Shown: positions 24,183-32,093 of the stretch, one piece after another | Numbering within the stretch: the stretch's first letter is position 1 | How the letters are laid out: every line of letters begins with the position of its first letter | NCBI RefSeq assembly: GCF_002157685.2 | Contig: NZ_AP026738.1 | Coordinates: 2,790,001 to 2,854,000, forward strand | Length of the DNA: 64,000 nt | Direction: 5' to 3' | DNA from: Comamonas thiooxydans | Lineage (GTDB): Bacteria > Pseudomonadota > Gammaproteobacteria > Burkholderiales > Burkholderiaceae_C | The notes under the pieces: model-generated | Database searches by the model: none | Told to the model about the DNA's origin: nothing | What the model saw: only the letters and a program-made list of their open reading frames with translations | Made by a program: the position numbers and the translations under genes

Positions 24183-27100
24183 ATGTACATAGAACTGCAC
24201 CGCACCTTTCGTGAATTACGCCTCACAAAGCAGACCGACGGTGAGACTGCGCTCGTGGAAGGTAGCGATAGATTGACCTTGCCTGAGCTGCTTCTGGAGC
24301 GCAGGGTGGTTGTTCTCTCGGAAGGTGGTTCGGGCAAAACATGGGAATTGCAGGAGGCGGCGAAGCGGCTGCGATGCGGAGGCAAGGCAGCCTTCTTCCT
24401 GCGCCTAGAGCATGTGGTGAATGGGTTCGACGGAGCCTTCGATGCAGGTAACATGGACGAATTCAACGCATGGTTGGCCTCGACTGAGCCCGGCTGGCTG
24501 TTGCTTGATTCAGTCGACGAATCGCGGCTGCGCTCTCCGCTAGATTTCCAAGCAGCAATGCGCGTCGTCAGTACCCAGGTAGCCAAGGCTAAGGACAGAA
24601 CGTACGTGCTGATATCTGGTAGACCTTCTGCCTGGCGACCTAAGACGGACTTGGAGTTGTGCGTCCGATTGTTCCCCTTGAACAGCGGTCGATCCGAGCT
24701 TGCAGGGCAGGACGCAGCCCAGAGCCAGCACCTCATCACGGAAACGTCTGCGGCGGGCGATGTCTTCAAGGTCGTAGCGCTAGAAAGTCTGTCCAAGACG
24801 CAAGTGGAGACGTTCGCAGTAGCAAAAGGAATCCATAACATCAAGCCGTTCCTGGACGCCATCGAACGAGGCGACGCGTGGTCATTTGCCCAGAGACCGC
24901 AGGACCTAGAAGACCTGGTGGGATACTGGATAGACAAGGGAAAATTGGGCTCGCGCATTGAATGGATGACCGCCAGCGTAGACCGTCGCTTGCAGGAAAG
25001 CCAGGATCGCGCCGAAGCGCGCCCTCTGAGCCCTACTCGGGCACGAGAGGGGGCTGAAATGCTAGCAGCCGCGTTGATCCTCACCCGCCTGCAGAACATC
25101 CAGGTGCTCGATGGACCGGCTCCAGGGACGGGCTTGAACGCTCGCGAGGTACTGGGATGGGACGACTCCGAGATCTCACCGCTACTTCAGAGGCCCCTGT
25201 TTGATCAGGATATCTACGGCACTGTCCGATTCCACCATCGGTCCGTCTTGGAGTATCTTGCCGCGCAGTGGTTTCTCCGGTTACTCCAGCAAGAAGTTTC
25301 GCGCCAGCGGGTAGAAGAGCTATTCTTTCGTGAGCAGTACGGTCTGCAGGTCGTAGTTCCCTCCCTGAGGCCGCTCTTGCCCTGGCTTGCAATTGAAGAC
25401 GACCGCATTCTTGCGAGGTTACGACGAGTCGCTCCCGAGATTGTGTTTGAGGGCGGGGATCCGCAACGTTTTCCGATGCCCCTGCGTAGCTCGATACTAG
25501 AACAAGTGTGCAAGCAACTTGCCGCCGGTATCTCGGAGCGCTCCCTGGTCCACCGTAGCGCCATTCAGCGCTTTGCAGCTCCCGATGTTGCAGATACGGT
25601 TCGACGGCTGATCCACAGTTATAAGGATCATGGAGCAGTTGTCTTCTTCCTTATGCAGATGGTGTGGCAAGGCAACATCGCGCAAGCGCTCCCCGAAACT
25701 TTGGAGGTGGCACTGTCAAATGCCTCCTTCTTGGATGCACGCCTCGCGGCATTCCAGGCAGTGGATGCGGTCGGATCGCATGCAGATATGTCTTCGCTGC
25801 GGGCGCGATTCGCTGTCGATGGCCACGAACTAAACCGCAGGTGTATGGCCGAGCTCTTGAGGCTTGTGCGGGTGCCGGACGCTGCAACTCTGCAGTGGAT
25901 TATGGATTGCGTCCCCAGGCTGGCCGAATACAACGAGCATGACAGCTCTGGGCTATCCAGGGAAATGGCCCGCTTTTTTTTGTACGCTGACGTTAACCTC
26001 AGTGTGCTTGCTATTGATCGGCTTTGGGCTTTTTTGATCGATCCGCCTGTGACTGACCGGCACTCTTATTGCCTCTCTGTCCGCTACCAATGGTTGCGTC
26101 GGCCGACGGGTGCAGTGCTAAGTCGGCTCCTTAAGGCCCGCCATGACGCGGCATTGCGTCCTAGTGCTGTCGCGGCACTGCACGCGCTGGCCCAGGATGT
26201 CGCCTACGATCTCGCCGATCATGACGTGAGAAAGCTGGGTCTTGCGCAACTAGTGCAGGACTGGCTAGAGGTCAAATGGGCCTGGTTTTGGCACAACATT
26301 GAGCGTCAGCGTGCCGATAATTCGGGTGAGGTACATCGAGTCACGACCCCCTGGCTGGCCTGGGCCCACATGCCCGGAATCTCCTGGGGTGAGGACGACT
26401 ATGGGTTTGCGCTCAGAGCTATCGCTGAACGTCGACTGGCTGACGACAAACTGGTTGCGCTGCTCATCGCGTTTCGACTTTATGTTCAAGCTGAGCGCCA
26501 GCCTGCGCACCTTCAACAAATGGAGCTCGCAGTCGGCAGCGACGCCGTGCTACAGGGGCATCTGCTGCAGCTTCAGAACCCACCGGAGTTGGACGAATCT
26601 CTAAGGAAGCTGGAGCGCGAAAGGGATGAATGGGGGCTGCGTGCCCAGAGGCGCACAGAACTACTCCAGCGTCAGCGCCTTAAAGCTGTAGAACAGTTGG
26701 CAAAACAACTAGACACACTTCGCGATCCAGGCTTCGACGATCCTACCGTCATCTCCCAGTCTCAAAACTATCTGCTGCAGCAGATGCGAGTCCTGGAAGA
26801 AGACAAGGGGTCTCATTGGACGCTCGGTCACTGGCGTGGCCTCGAAGCAGAGTTTGGCTTCGAAACTGCCCAGGCCTTTCGTGATGGCATAGTGGCTTAC
26901 TGGCGCAAGCATGCTCCTCAGTTGATCTCCGAAGGAGCACTAATCAGCAGCGTGCCCCTACCCGATATATTCGGCCTTGCGGGACTGACGATCGAGGCTG
27001 CTGAAACGCCTGGGCTGATGAGGACTCTCTCAGCTGCAGAGGCCAGTGTCGCGTTTCGCTACGCCATGCGAGAACTAAATGGGTTCCCGCACTGGTTTTC

Positions 27101-28451
27101 GGATCTCTACACCGCTCACCCGGACGTCGTCACGTCTATGGTCTTGACCGAGGTTGAGTTCGAACTGCAAATGGAAGCGTCGGAGTCTGGCAGCCAATAC
27201 TTGATTGCGGATCTCCGCCACTCAGGCGAGTGGTTGGGAAGCTGTCTGGCTCCGCATCTCTTTCAATTGTTGACTATGCATCGGGTCCAACGTCTTCAGT
27301 TGTTATGTGATCTGGTGGACATCATCTTGATGTCCGCGGTGCCTGATGCCGAGATCGCCGCGCTTGCCTCAAGCCAGATGGCTGGCGGGGATCCAATACA
27401 TCGTTCGCTATGGGCGGCTGTTTGGACAAGCGTCGAGCCGCACCCTGCCATCGATGCAGTTGAGCAGTACGTGCAAACGCTGAGTGATGCGCAGCAGCGC
27501 ACCGAATTCGCCATGGCCTTTGCTGCACACCTTCTTGGAAGCAGTACAACACAGTCGCGCATGCGCACTGCGTTTCAAAGCCCCGCAGCGCTCAAGCGTC
27601 TTTATCTCCTTATCCATCATTACGTGCGAGTTGATGAAGACATCGACCGATCGGGCAAGGGCGTGTACTCTCCAGGCCTGCGTGACAACGCGCAAGAGGC
27701 GCGCGAACGCTTGGTGCGCATACTTGCGACTATTCAGGGGCGCGAAGCCTTTCTGGCGCTGCAGGCCATTTCCCAGGAGCACCCCAAACCCGATTTGCGT
27801 CCGTGGTTTGCACAGCAAGCTCACTCCAAGGCGGAAGCGGACAGCGAGCGACCTGCATGGAGCGGGAAGCAGGTTAATGAATTTAACGACTCTTATGAGC
27901 GTGCACCGGCCAATCACCGCGAGCTTTTTGACCTGGCGGTGATGCGCCTGCTCGACCTCAAGCATGCGATGGAAGATGGAGACCTCAGTACAGCATCGGT
28001 GGCAATCCTCGCGGCGCGGGAGAATCTGCTACGCAATTGGATCGCTGAGTGGTGCAGTCGGCATGCTCATGGTCGCTTCGTTATACCTCAGGAGGACGAG
28101 CTACCAGATGCAAAGCGTCCGGACCTTCGATGGATGTGCACGACGTTCAGAGGTGCAGTACCGACAGAGTTGAAGATCGCCAACAAATGGACGGGGCCAG
28201 CCCTGTTCGAACGGCTTGAAGGGCAACTGGCAGGCGACTACTTACGTGACTGCGGCTCCAGTAGAGGTATCTACCTGTTGCTGCGGCGGAGAGAAGAAAG
28301 ACAGAACTGGCAGCTTCCCTCTGGCAGCGTCGTCGGTTTCGAGGAACTGCTTGATGCTCTGCAGGCACATGGAAACTACGTGGCGAATGCTAATCCTCAC
28401 GTCGAGGAGATCAAGGTAATTGGGATTGACTTGACGAAGCGCTCAGGCTGA
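24183..28451 (+). CDS. NACHT/STAND-type NTPase with C-terminal PD-(D/E)xK-like nuclease motif
   Basis: This 1422-residue protein has an N-terminal NTPase: Walker A SEGGSGKT (46-53), Walker B WLLLDSVDES (105-114), LISGRPS (143-149) and a winged-helix end FHHRSVLEYLAA (350-361), the pattern of NACHT proteins. About 900 residues of helical, repeat-like sequence follow, as in sensor regions of STAND proteins. The last 110 residues contain D1314, E1329 and K1331 (RPDLRW and PTELK) plus Q and Y in GQLAGDYL, the layout of a PD-(D/E)xK nuclease. STAND proteins bind a phage or other trigger and then activate an effector. No partner gene is adjacent, so it may act alone. The start at 24183 (MYIELHRTF) is preferred over 24108. 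Confidence 0.8.
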   Translation: MYIELHRTFRELRLTKQTDGETALVEGSDRLTLPELLLERRVVVLSEGGSGKTWELQEAAKRLRCGGKAAFFLRLEHVVNGFDGAFDAGNMDEFNAWLASTEPGWLLLDSVDESRLRSPLDFQAAMRVVSTQVAKAKDRTYVLISGRPSAWRPKTDLELCVRLFPLNSGRSELAGQDAAQSQHLITETSAAGDVFKVVALESLSKTQVETFAVAKGIHNIKPFLDAIERGDAWSFAQRPQDLEDLVGYWIDKGKLGSRIEWMTASVDRRLQESQDRAEARPLSPTRAREGAEMLAAALILTRLQNIQVLDGPAPGTGLNAREVLGWDDSEISPLLQRPLFDQDIYGTVRFHHRSVLEYLAAQWFLRLLQQEVSRQRVEELFFREQYGLQVVVPSLRPLLPWLAIEDDRILARLRRVAPEIVFEGGDPQRFPMPLRSSILEQVCKQLAAGISERSLVHRSAIQRFAAPDVADTVRRLIHSYKDHGAVVFFLMQMVWQGNIAQALPETLEVALSNASFLDARLAAFQAVDAVGSHADMSSLRARFAVDGHELNRRCMAELLRLVRVPDAATLQWIMDCVPRLAEYNEHDSSGLSREMARFFLYADVNLSVLAIDRLWAFLIDPPVTDRHSYCLSVRYQWLRRPTGAVLSRLLKARHDAALRPSAVAALHALAQDVAYDLADHDVRKLGLAQLVQDWLEVKWAWFWHNIERQRADNSGEVHRVTTPWLAWAHMPGISWGEDDYGFALRAIAERRLADDKLVALLIAFRLYVQAERQPAHLQQMELAVGSDAVLQGHLLQLQNPPELDESLRKLERERDEWGLRAQRRTELLQRQRLKAVEQLAKQLDTLRDPGFDDPTVISQSQNYLLQQMRVLEEDKGSHWTLGHWRGLEAEFGFETAQAFRDGIVAYWRKHAPQLISEGALISSVPLPDIFGLAGLTIEAAETPGLMRTLSAAEASVAFRYAMRELNGFPHWFSDLYTAHPDVVTSMVLTEVEFELQMEASESGSQYLIADLRHSGEWLGSCLAPHLFQLLTMHRVQRLQLLCDLVDIILMSAVPDAEIAALASSQMAGGDPIHRSLWAAVWTSVEPHPAIDAVEQYVQTLSDAQQRTEFAMAFAAHLLGSSTTQSRMRTAFQSPAALKRLYLLIHHYVRVDEDIDRSGKGVYSPGLRDNAQEARERLVRILATIQGREAFLALQAISQEHPKPDLRPWFAQQAHSKAEADSERPAWSGKQVNEFNDSYERAPANHRELFDLAVMRLLDLKHAMEDGDLSTASVAILAARENLLRNWIAEWCSRHAHGRFVIPQEDELPDAKRPDLRWMCTTFRGAVPTELKIANKWTGPALFERLEGQLAGDYLRDCGSSRGIYLLLRRREERQNWQLPSGSVVGFEELLDALQAHGNYVANANPHVEEIKVIGIDLTKRSG

Positions 28452-28657
28452 TTAGCTCCTGCGCATGCGGAAATGAGCCAGGGCCACTTCTTACTTCGGT
28501 TCGAGTTGAGGTCGGTACAAGCGCGCTTGCCATCTGGTTCTGGAGCGACGGAACTGAACTATGCCTGCTTCTTTACAGGGAGTCCTGCTCTACCTGAGTG
28601 CATGACACTTTCCCGTTCCAGTAGAGCCTTTGTTTTACCCATACCCGTAAATCCTTT

Positions 28658-28687
28658 GCGCATGCTCCGATTTTGACGAGCATGCGC
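28658..28687. repeat. Perfect inverted repeat, 10-bp arms
   Basis: GCGCATGCTC and GAGCATGCGC are separated by 10 bases. It may be a terminator-like hairpin after the NACHT gene, an operator, or part of an origin of transfer. No T-run follows directly. Confidence 0.6.
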
Positions 28688-28804
28688 GCCCTTTGAGTAG
28701 GCCCTGTATCCAGTAAAGCCGTTTGTCCTGTACGCGAGTCGGCCCCTGCCGCTCGCCTTCCTTTTGAACCTTTAATTAACAACCATTTATTTCCAAATAT
28801 GTCA

Positions 28805-28842
28805 AGCGTAAACCGTTAGGTATGTAACGCACGGTTTACGCT
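28805..28842. promoter_or_regulatory. Perfect inverted repeat, 12-bp arms, before the transfer operon
   Basis: AGCGTAAACCGT and ACGGTTTACGCT are separated by 14 bases in an otherwise AT-rich promoter-like stretch. Length, symmetry and position fit a dimer-binding operator for the operon starting at pilL. Confidence 0.5.
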
Positions 28843-28903
28843 GGAGATAAAGGTACATGTCTTAGAAGATTCGGCCCGGTGACTGACGCAGTGCGTCATC
28901 TTT

Positions 28904-28960
28904 CCTGGGCCACAGATCCTCACGCACACCCTCTTCATGGTTGTGGCCCAGGCTCTTTTT
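28904..28960 (+). terminator. Terminator/attenuator hairpin in the transfer operon leader
   Basis: CCTGGGCCACA (28904-28914) and TGTGGCCCAGG (28942-28952) form an 11-bp stem followed by CTCTTTTTT, the shape of a Rho-independent terminator. It lies only 18 bases before the pilL ATG, so transcription of the operon must pass it. A 14-codon frame starting at 28937 runs through the right arm and ends overlapping the pilL start. Confidence 0.65.
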
Positions 28961-28977
28961 TGGAGTTCCTACGGTCC

Positions 28978-29484
28978 ATGACCCGCATGCCCAGATTCTT
29001 TGCCAGCATGGCTTTGCTGGTCATGGCCTGCTCAGCCCAGGCCACACCTCAACTTGTCGACGGAAACAAGCGTCTGCAGTTGGGCCGCTACACCACTGCT
29101 GAAGCTCAGCCTCAGTTGAACCTGAATGAGCCGCTCGCCCTCGTGGCTCAGCTCACGTTTCCTCGCGAACAGGTGACAACGGTTGGGGAAGCCATCGAAT
29201 ACACGCTACTGCGTACCGGCTACGCCCTGGTGGATTCGCAGTCCCTAACTTCGGATGCGCGGCGCTTTCTCGGTCTGCCGCTGCCCGAGGCTCAGCGCAC
29301 GCTGGGCCCGTTTTCTGTTCAGGACGTTCTGAATGTTCTGGTGGGCACAGCATGGCGCTGGCACACCGACCACATCACTCGCCGTGTGTGGTTCACCCTG
29401 GCCAACGCCCCCAAGCCACGCCGCCTGGAGCCCATCGTCAGCCCTAGCAGTACGCCTCTGCCGAAGGCGTCCGCCAAGGAGTGA
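28978..29484 (+). CDS. pilL: PilL-type N-terminal domain protein, first gene of the transfer operon
   Basis: This 168-residue exported protein has a signal peptide (MTRMPRFFASMALLVMACSAQA) and a PilL_N-like core: GRYTTAEAQPQ, TVGEAIEYTLLRTGYAL, LGPFSVQDVLNVLVG and a final WFTLANAPKPRRL. In MPF-G elements this protein heads the mating-pair gene set. The start at 28978 follows the leader hairpin; the frame is open to 28879 but that part overlaps the hairpin. Its stop overlaps a GTG, but the next gene more likely starts at 29487. Confidence 0.8.
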   Translation: MTRMPRFFASMALLVMACSAQATPQLVDGNKRLQLGRYTTAEAQPQLNLNEPLALVAQLTFPREQVTTVGEAIEYTLLRTGYALVDSQSLTSDARRFLGLPLPEAQRTLGPFSVQDVLNVLVGTAWRWHTDHITRRVWFTLANAPKPRRLEPIVSPSSTPLPKASAKE

Positions 29485-29486
29485 GC

Positions 29487-30851
29487 ATGTCGGAACAAAG
29501 CACTGTCGATGCAGAAGTACAGGTGACTGAGCCAAGCGTGCCGCCGCCGCCGCCTCCTGATGTGGCAGATTTGCCGCCAGCGGTTTCTGTTGCCCCCGAG
29601 GTCACTGGTGTCGATGATTCAGCTGTCGACCATTCTTGGTTGAGCGAGCTTGAGACTGCCGCTCCTCTCGGTGCTGCCACTGCAACTGCGGCGGCTGCTG
29701 CTGCGCCTGTTGTGGCCGAAAAACGGCCGGGATTCCTTGCCCGCGTTTTTGGCCGCGCACCAGCTGCAGCAAAGCCACGCAAGGCCGAGGTGCCTGTAAG
29801 TGTTGAATCCAGCGAAATTCCATCTCGCCGCAAGGCGACGAACCCATGGGTACTGCGCGCAGTCGGCATTGCGGGTGTCGTGGGGATCTTGGCACTGGGC
29901 TACCTTCAATATGGGCAAAAGCGTCTGCCGGCACTGGATCTGCTTGGCTCATCGCTTCCTGACGCCGGCTTGGTGACGCCACAGCCTGCGTTCGATCCTT
30001 CCGAGTTCGATCCCCGCCTGGCTGATACGTCCCCGCTGCCCCTTCCGTCCTTGGCAGATGCGGCTGCGGCACCTATCGGCGGAGCACCAGCTGGCGTTGC
30101 GGACCCAATCCCAGTGGGCTTGCAACAGGAATTCGATCCAGAGGCGGTTATGCGGCAATCTGCAGCGGACGCAGGCGTTACCGGCCTGACAGACGTAGGC
30201 ACGATGCAGGAACCAGTGGCCAACGTCGCACGCCAGCGAATAGAGGCCTCAGCTGTAGCACCGGCTGGTACTTCCCCCACTTCTGCCGCACCCGCGCCGA
30301 CCATGGCCTTGGCCCCCACGGCAGCGGCGACTGCAACACCAGTGAGTGTCGATCCGCAGATGCTCGACCGCATGAAGCGCATGGAAGACATGATGTTGCT
30401 GATGTCCCAGCAGCTGGCCGCGATGCAGCAGGCCAACGCGCTTGCTGGCAAGACCTCTGCGGCACCGGCTCCCGCTCCTGCGGTAGCGCCTGCAGTGGCT
30501 CCGGCAGCTGCACAGGCCGCCCCCGTCGACCAGCCGTCGCCGCGCCCAGCGCCCAAGCGCGTAATGGTGAAGGCGAAGCCGCCGGCTCCTCGCCAAGCAG
30601 CAAAGGTCGTTGCCGCAAAGCCAGCTGCAGCTCCTGCAGGTGCGCAGCTTGTGTCCGTCGATATGTGGAACGGCGAGCCTTCGGTCGTGGTCGCGTCGGG
30701 CGTGCCCGGTGATCGCCGAGTGCGTGTCTTGCGCCCAGGTGATGTGGTCAATGGCCTGTCTCTCAAGTCGGCAGATCCCGTGTCTCGCACAGCCACATTT
30801 GTGGCTCCCGGCAGCCAAGGACTGACCCTCTCAGTGAGCAATGGAGGCTGA
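29487..30851 (+). CDS. Ala/Pro-rich inner-membrane protein of the transfer operon, unknown function
   Basis: AAGGAG six bases upstream of the ATG at 29487 decides the start over a GTG at 29481. The 454-residue protein has an Ala/Pro-rich cytoplasmic part (1-115), one membrane helix (about 120-140, VLRAVGIAGVVGILALGYL), and a Pro/Ala-rich periplasmic region. A short coiled coil follows (MLDRMKRMEDMMLLMSQQLA), then a compact C-terminal domain (VVVASGVPGDRRVRVLRPGD). The layout recalls PilP/VirB10-like envelope-spanning proteins, but I cannot assign a family. It lies between pilL and the PFL_4693-type gene. Confidence 0.7.
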   Translation: MSEQSTVDAEVQVTEPSVPPPPPPDVADLPPAVSVAPEVTGVDDSAVDHSWLSELETAAPLGAATATAAAAAAPVVAEKRPGFLARVFGRAPAAAKPRKAEVPVSVESSEIPSRRKATNPWVLRAVGIAGVVGILALGYLQYGQKRLPALDLLGSSLPDAGLVTPQPAFDPSEFDPRLADTSPLPLPSLADAAAAPIGGAPAGVADPIPVGLQQEFDPEAVMRQSAADAGVTGLTDVGTMQEPVANVARQRIEASAVAPAGTSPTSAAPAPTMALAPTAAATATPVSVDPQMLDRMKRMEDMMLLMSQQLAAMQQANALAGKTSAAPAPAPAVAPAVAPAAAQAAPVDQPSPRPAPKRVMVKAKPPAPRQAAKVVAAKPAAAPAGAQLVSVDMWNGEPSVVVASGVPGDRRVRVLRPGDVVNGLSLKSADPVSRTATFVAPGSQGLTLSVSNGG

Positions 30852-30854
30852 TTC

Positions 30855-31385
30855 ATGAAAAAAACTGCCTTTATTGCCACCGTGGTCGCATTGCAGCTGA
30901 GCACGGGCGCCCTTGCGCAGCTGCGCACTGGCCGCACTGCCGAAGCGAGCTCGCTGCCCAGCACGACTCAACAGGGCCGCTCGCAACTGGACGAGACAGC
31001 ACGTGCTGTACAACAGATGTGGGGTCTGACTGCCGAGGAGATGCAGCGCGCCAAGGTGCTGTCGCTGGGACCTCGTGCTAATTTCTCGGTCAAGGAGCTC
31101 TCGCCCCTTGAGGTGCTGGGCATTCATGCTCGCAACGATGCAGAGCGCCGTCAGTATGCCGAGCGCATGGCGCGGATCTTCCACCAGGACGTGGAGCGAA
31201 GCATATTGTGGGACCGAGAAATGCAGGCGGCTATGGCCCGCCTGTATCCCAACGAGCCGATGGTGAACTATGACGGCCTGCCGCGCGTGCAGTCGTCTGT
31301 AGGTGCAGCCGACATGCTGAACGTGCCGCGCACGCAGATCATCGAGCGCGCTTCGCCAGCTCCTGCCAACCGCGGAAAGCGCTGA
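30855..31385 (+). CDS. ICE protein, PFL_4693 (TIGR03759) family
   Basis: This 176-residue protein has a signal peptide ending near ALAQL and the family core MWGLTAEEMQRAKVL, LSPLEVLGIHARNDAERR and ERMARIFHQDVERSILWDRE. The family is a periplasmic part of the MPF-G conjugation machinery with no known biochemical activity. Its ATG lies four bases after the previous stop, and the next gene starts one base after its own stop. In related elements, as I recall, a lytic transglycosylase gene follows; here it is missing. Confidence 0.85.
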   Translation: MKKTAFIATVVALQLSTGALAQLRTGRTAEASSLPSTTQQGRSQLDETARAVQQMWGLTAEEMQRAKVLSLGPRANFSVKELSPLEVLGIHARNDAERRQYAERMARIFHQDVERSILWDREMQAAMARLYPNEPMVNYDGLPRVQSSVGAADMLNVPRTQIIERASPAPANRGKR

Positions 31386-31386
31386 T

Positions 31387-31926
31387 ATGCGCCGCCTGTT
31401 CGCCATCTTCGCCCTTGGATTCGCTTGCAGCGCGCCGGCCCTGGCCGGCGTGGAGCTGGAGATGATCCACGACAGCGGCAAGTCTGTGCCGCTGGCGCCC
31501 TATTTGGCCCAGATCGTGGGCGGCACAGATGAGGCGAATGTGCTCGATGGCCTGCGTTTCCCGTTTCGCAGCCAATTGCGCGGCGGTGTGCTCAAGCAAG
31601 ATGGCGTTCAGGTCTTCAATGGCCAATGGCTGACTCAGCCCATGTTCGTGATCGGCGCGGACGACGCGTCTTTGCGCTGGGTGGCTTTCAACCACAAGAA
31701 GCTGATACAGCTCAATGCCGTCGGCATTGTGGTGCAGGCAGCAACGCCATCCGCATTCAAGCTGCTGCAGCAAGTGGCCAGCCCCCTCCAATTGGCTCCT
31801 GACACAGGGGCATTCCTCGCCAACACGTTGATCGCCAAGGGTGCGCCAGTTTTCCCCCTACTGGTGCACAGCAATGGCCGCGCCTACCAGATCCTGCCTC
31901 AGCGCACGTTTGGAGAGGCTCCATGA
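31387..31926 (+). CDS. ICE protein, PFL_4695 (TIGR03765) family
   Basis: This 179-residue exported protein (signal MRRLFAIFALGFACSAPALAG) has the family features GVELEMIHDSGKSVPLAPYL, FPFRSQLRGGVL, WLTQPMFVIGADDASLRWV and the C-terminal FPLLVHSNGRAYQILP. It is thought to be a periplasmic component of the mating apparatus. The stop overlaps the ATG of a 56-codon frame in ATGA. Confidence 0.85.
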   Translation: MRRLFAIFALGFACSAPALAGVELEMIHDSGKSVPLAPYLAQIVGGTDEANVLDGLRFPFRSQLRGGVLKQDGVQVFNGQWLTQPMFVIGADDASLRWVAFNHKKLIQLNAVGIVVQAATPSAFKLLQQVASPLQLAPDTGAFLANTLIAKGAPVFPLLVHSNGRAYQILPQRTFGEAP

Positions 31927-32093
31927 TCGGACTCGGCCTGGTGCATATTGGATCGGAAGGCGCTGTGAAAGCATGTGCCAGTGCTCGGCTGTTGCGCGCT
32001 GAGCTGGACCAGCTTGGAACGGCTTTTGTGCGTGCACGGTCCCAAAATGTTCCAAGCCATCACGGCATGTTCCAGCTGGAGGGCATGCAGTGA
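31923..32093 (+). CDS. 56-residue protein between the PFL_4695-type gene and traD
   Basis: A short frame starts MIGLGLVHIGSEGAVKACAS and ends FQLEGMQ. It overlaps the upstream stop (ATGA) and the downstream traD start (GTGA), so it fits tightly into the operon. It may be a real small protein or serve only for translational coupling. No family is recognised. Confidence 0.55.
   Translation: MIGLGLVHIGSEGAVKACASARLLRAELDQLGTAFVRARSQNVPSHHGMFQLEGMQ

Larger units (their letters stand above)
28452..28977. other. Leader region of the conjugation operon (no gene seen)
   Basis: This 526-base gap carries no convincing gene; the frame at 28473-28676 lacks a ribosome site and family features. It holds two strong inverted repeats and a terminator-like hairpin, listed separately, which suggest regulated transcription of the transfer genes. 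Confidence 0.5.

Noticed and set aside
24098..25099. A 333-codon minus-strand frame opposite the NACHT gene
   Set aside because: Composition is Ser/Arg-rich without domain motifs and it mirrors the codons of the well-supported plus-strand gene.
28473..28676. Short plus-strand frame between the NACHT gene and the transfer operon
   Set aside because: No ribosome-binding site or similarity, and it ends within an inverted repeat.
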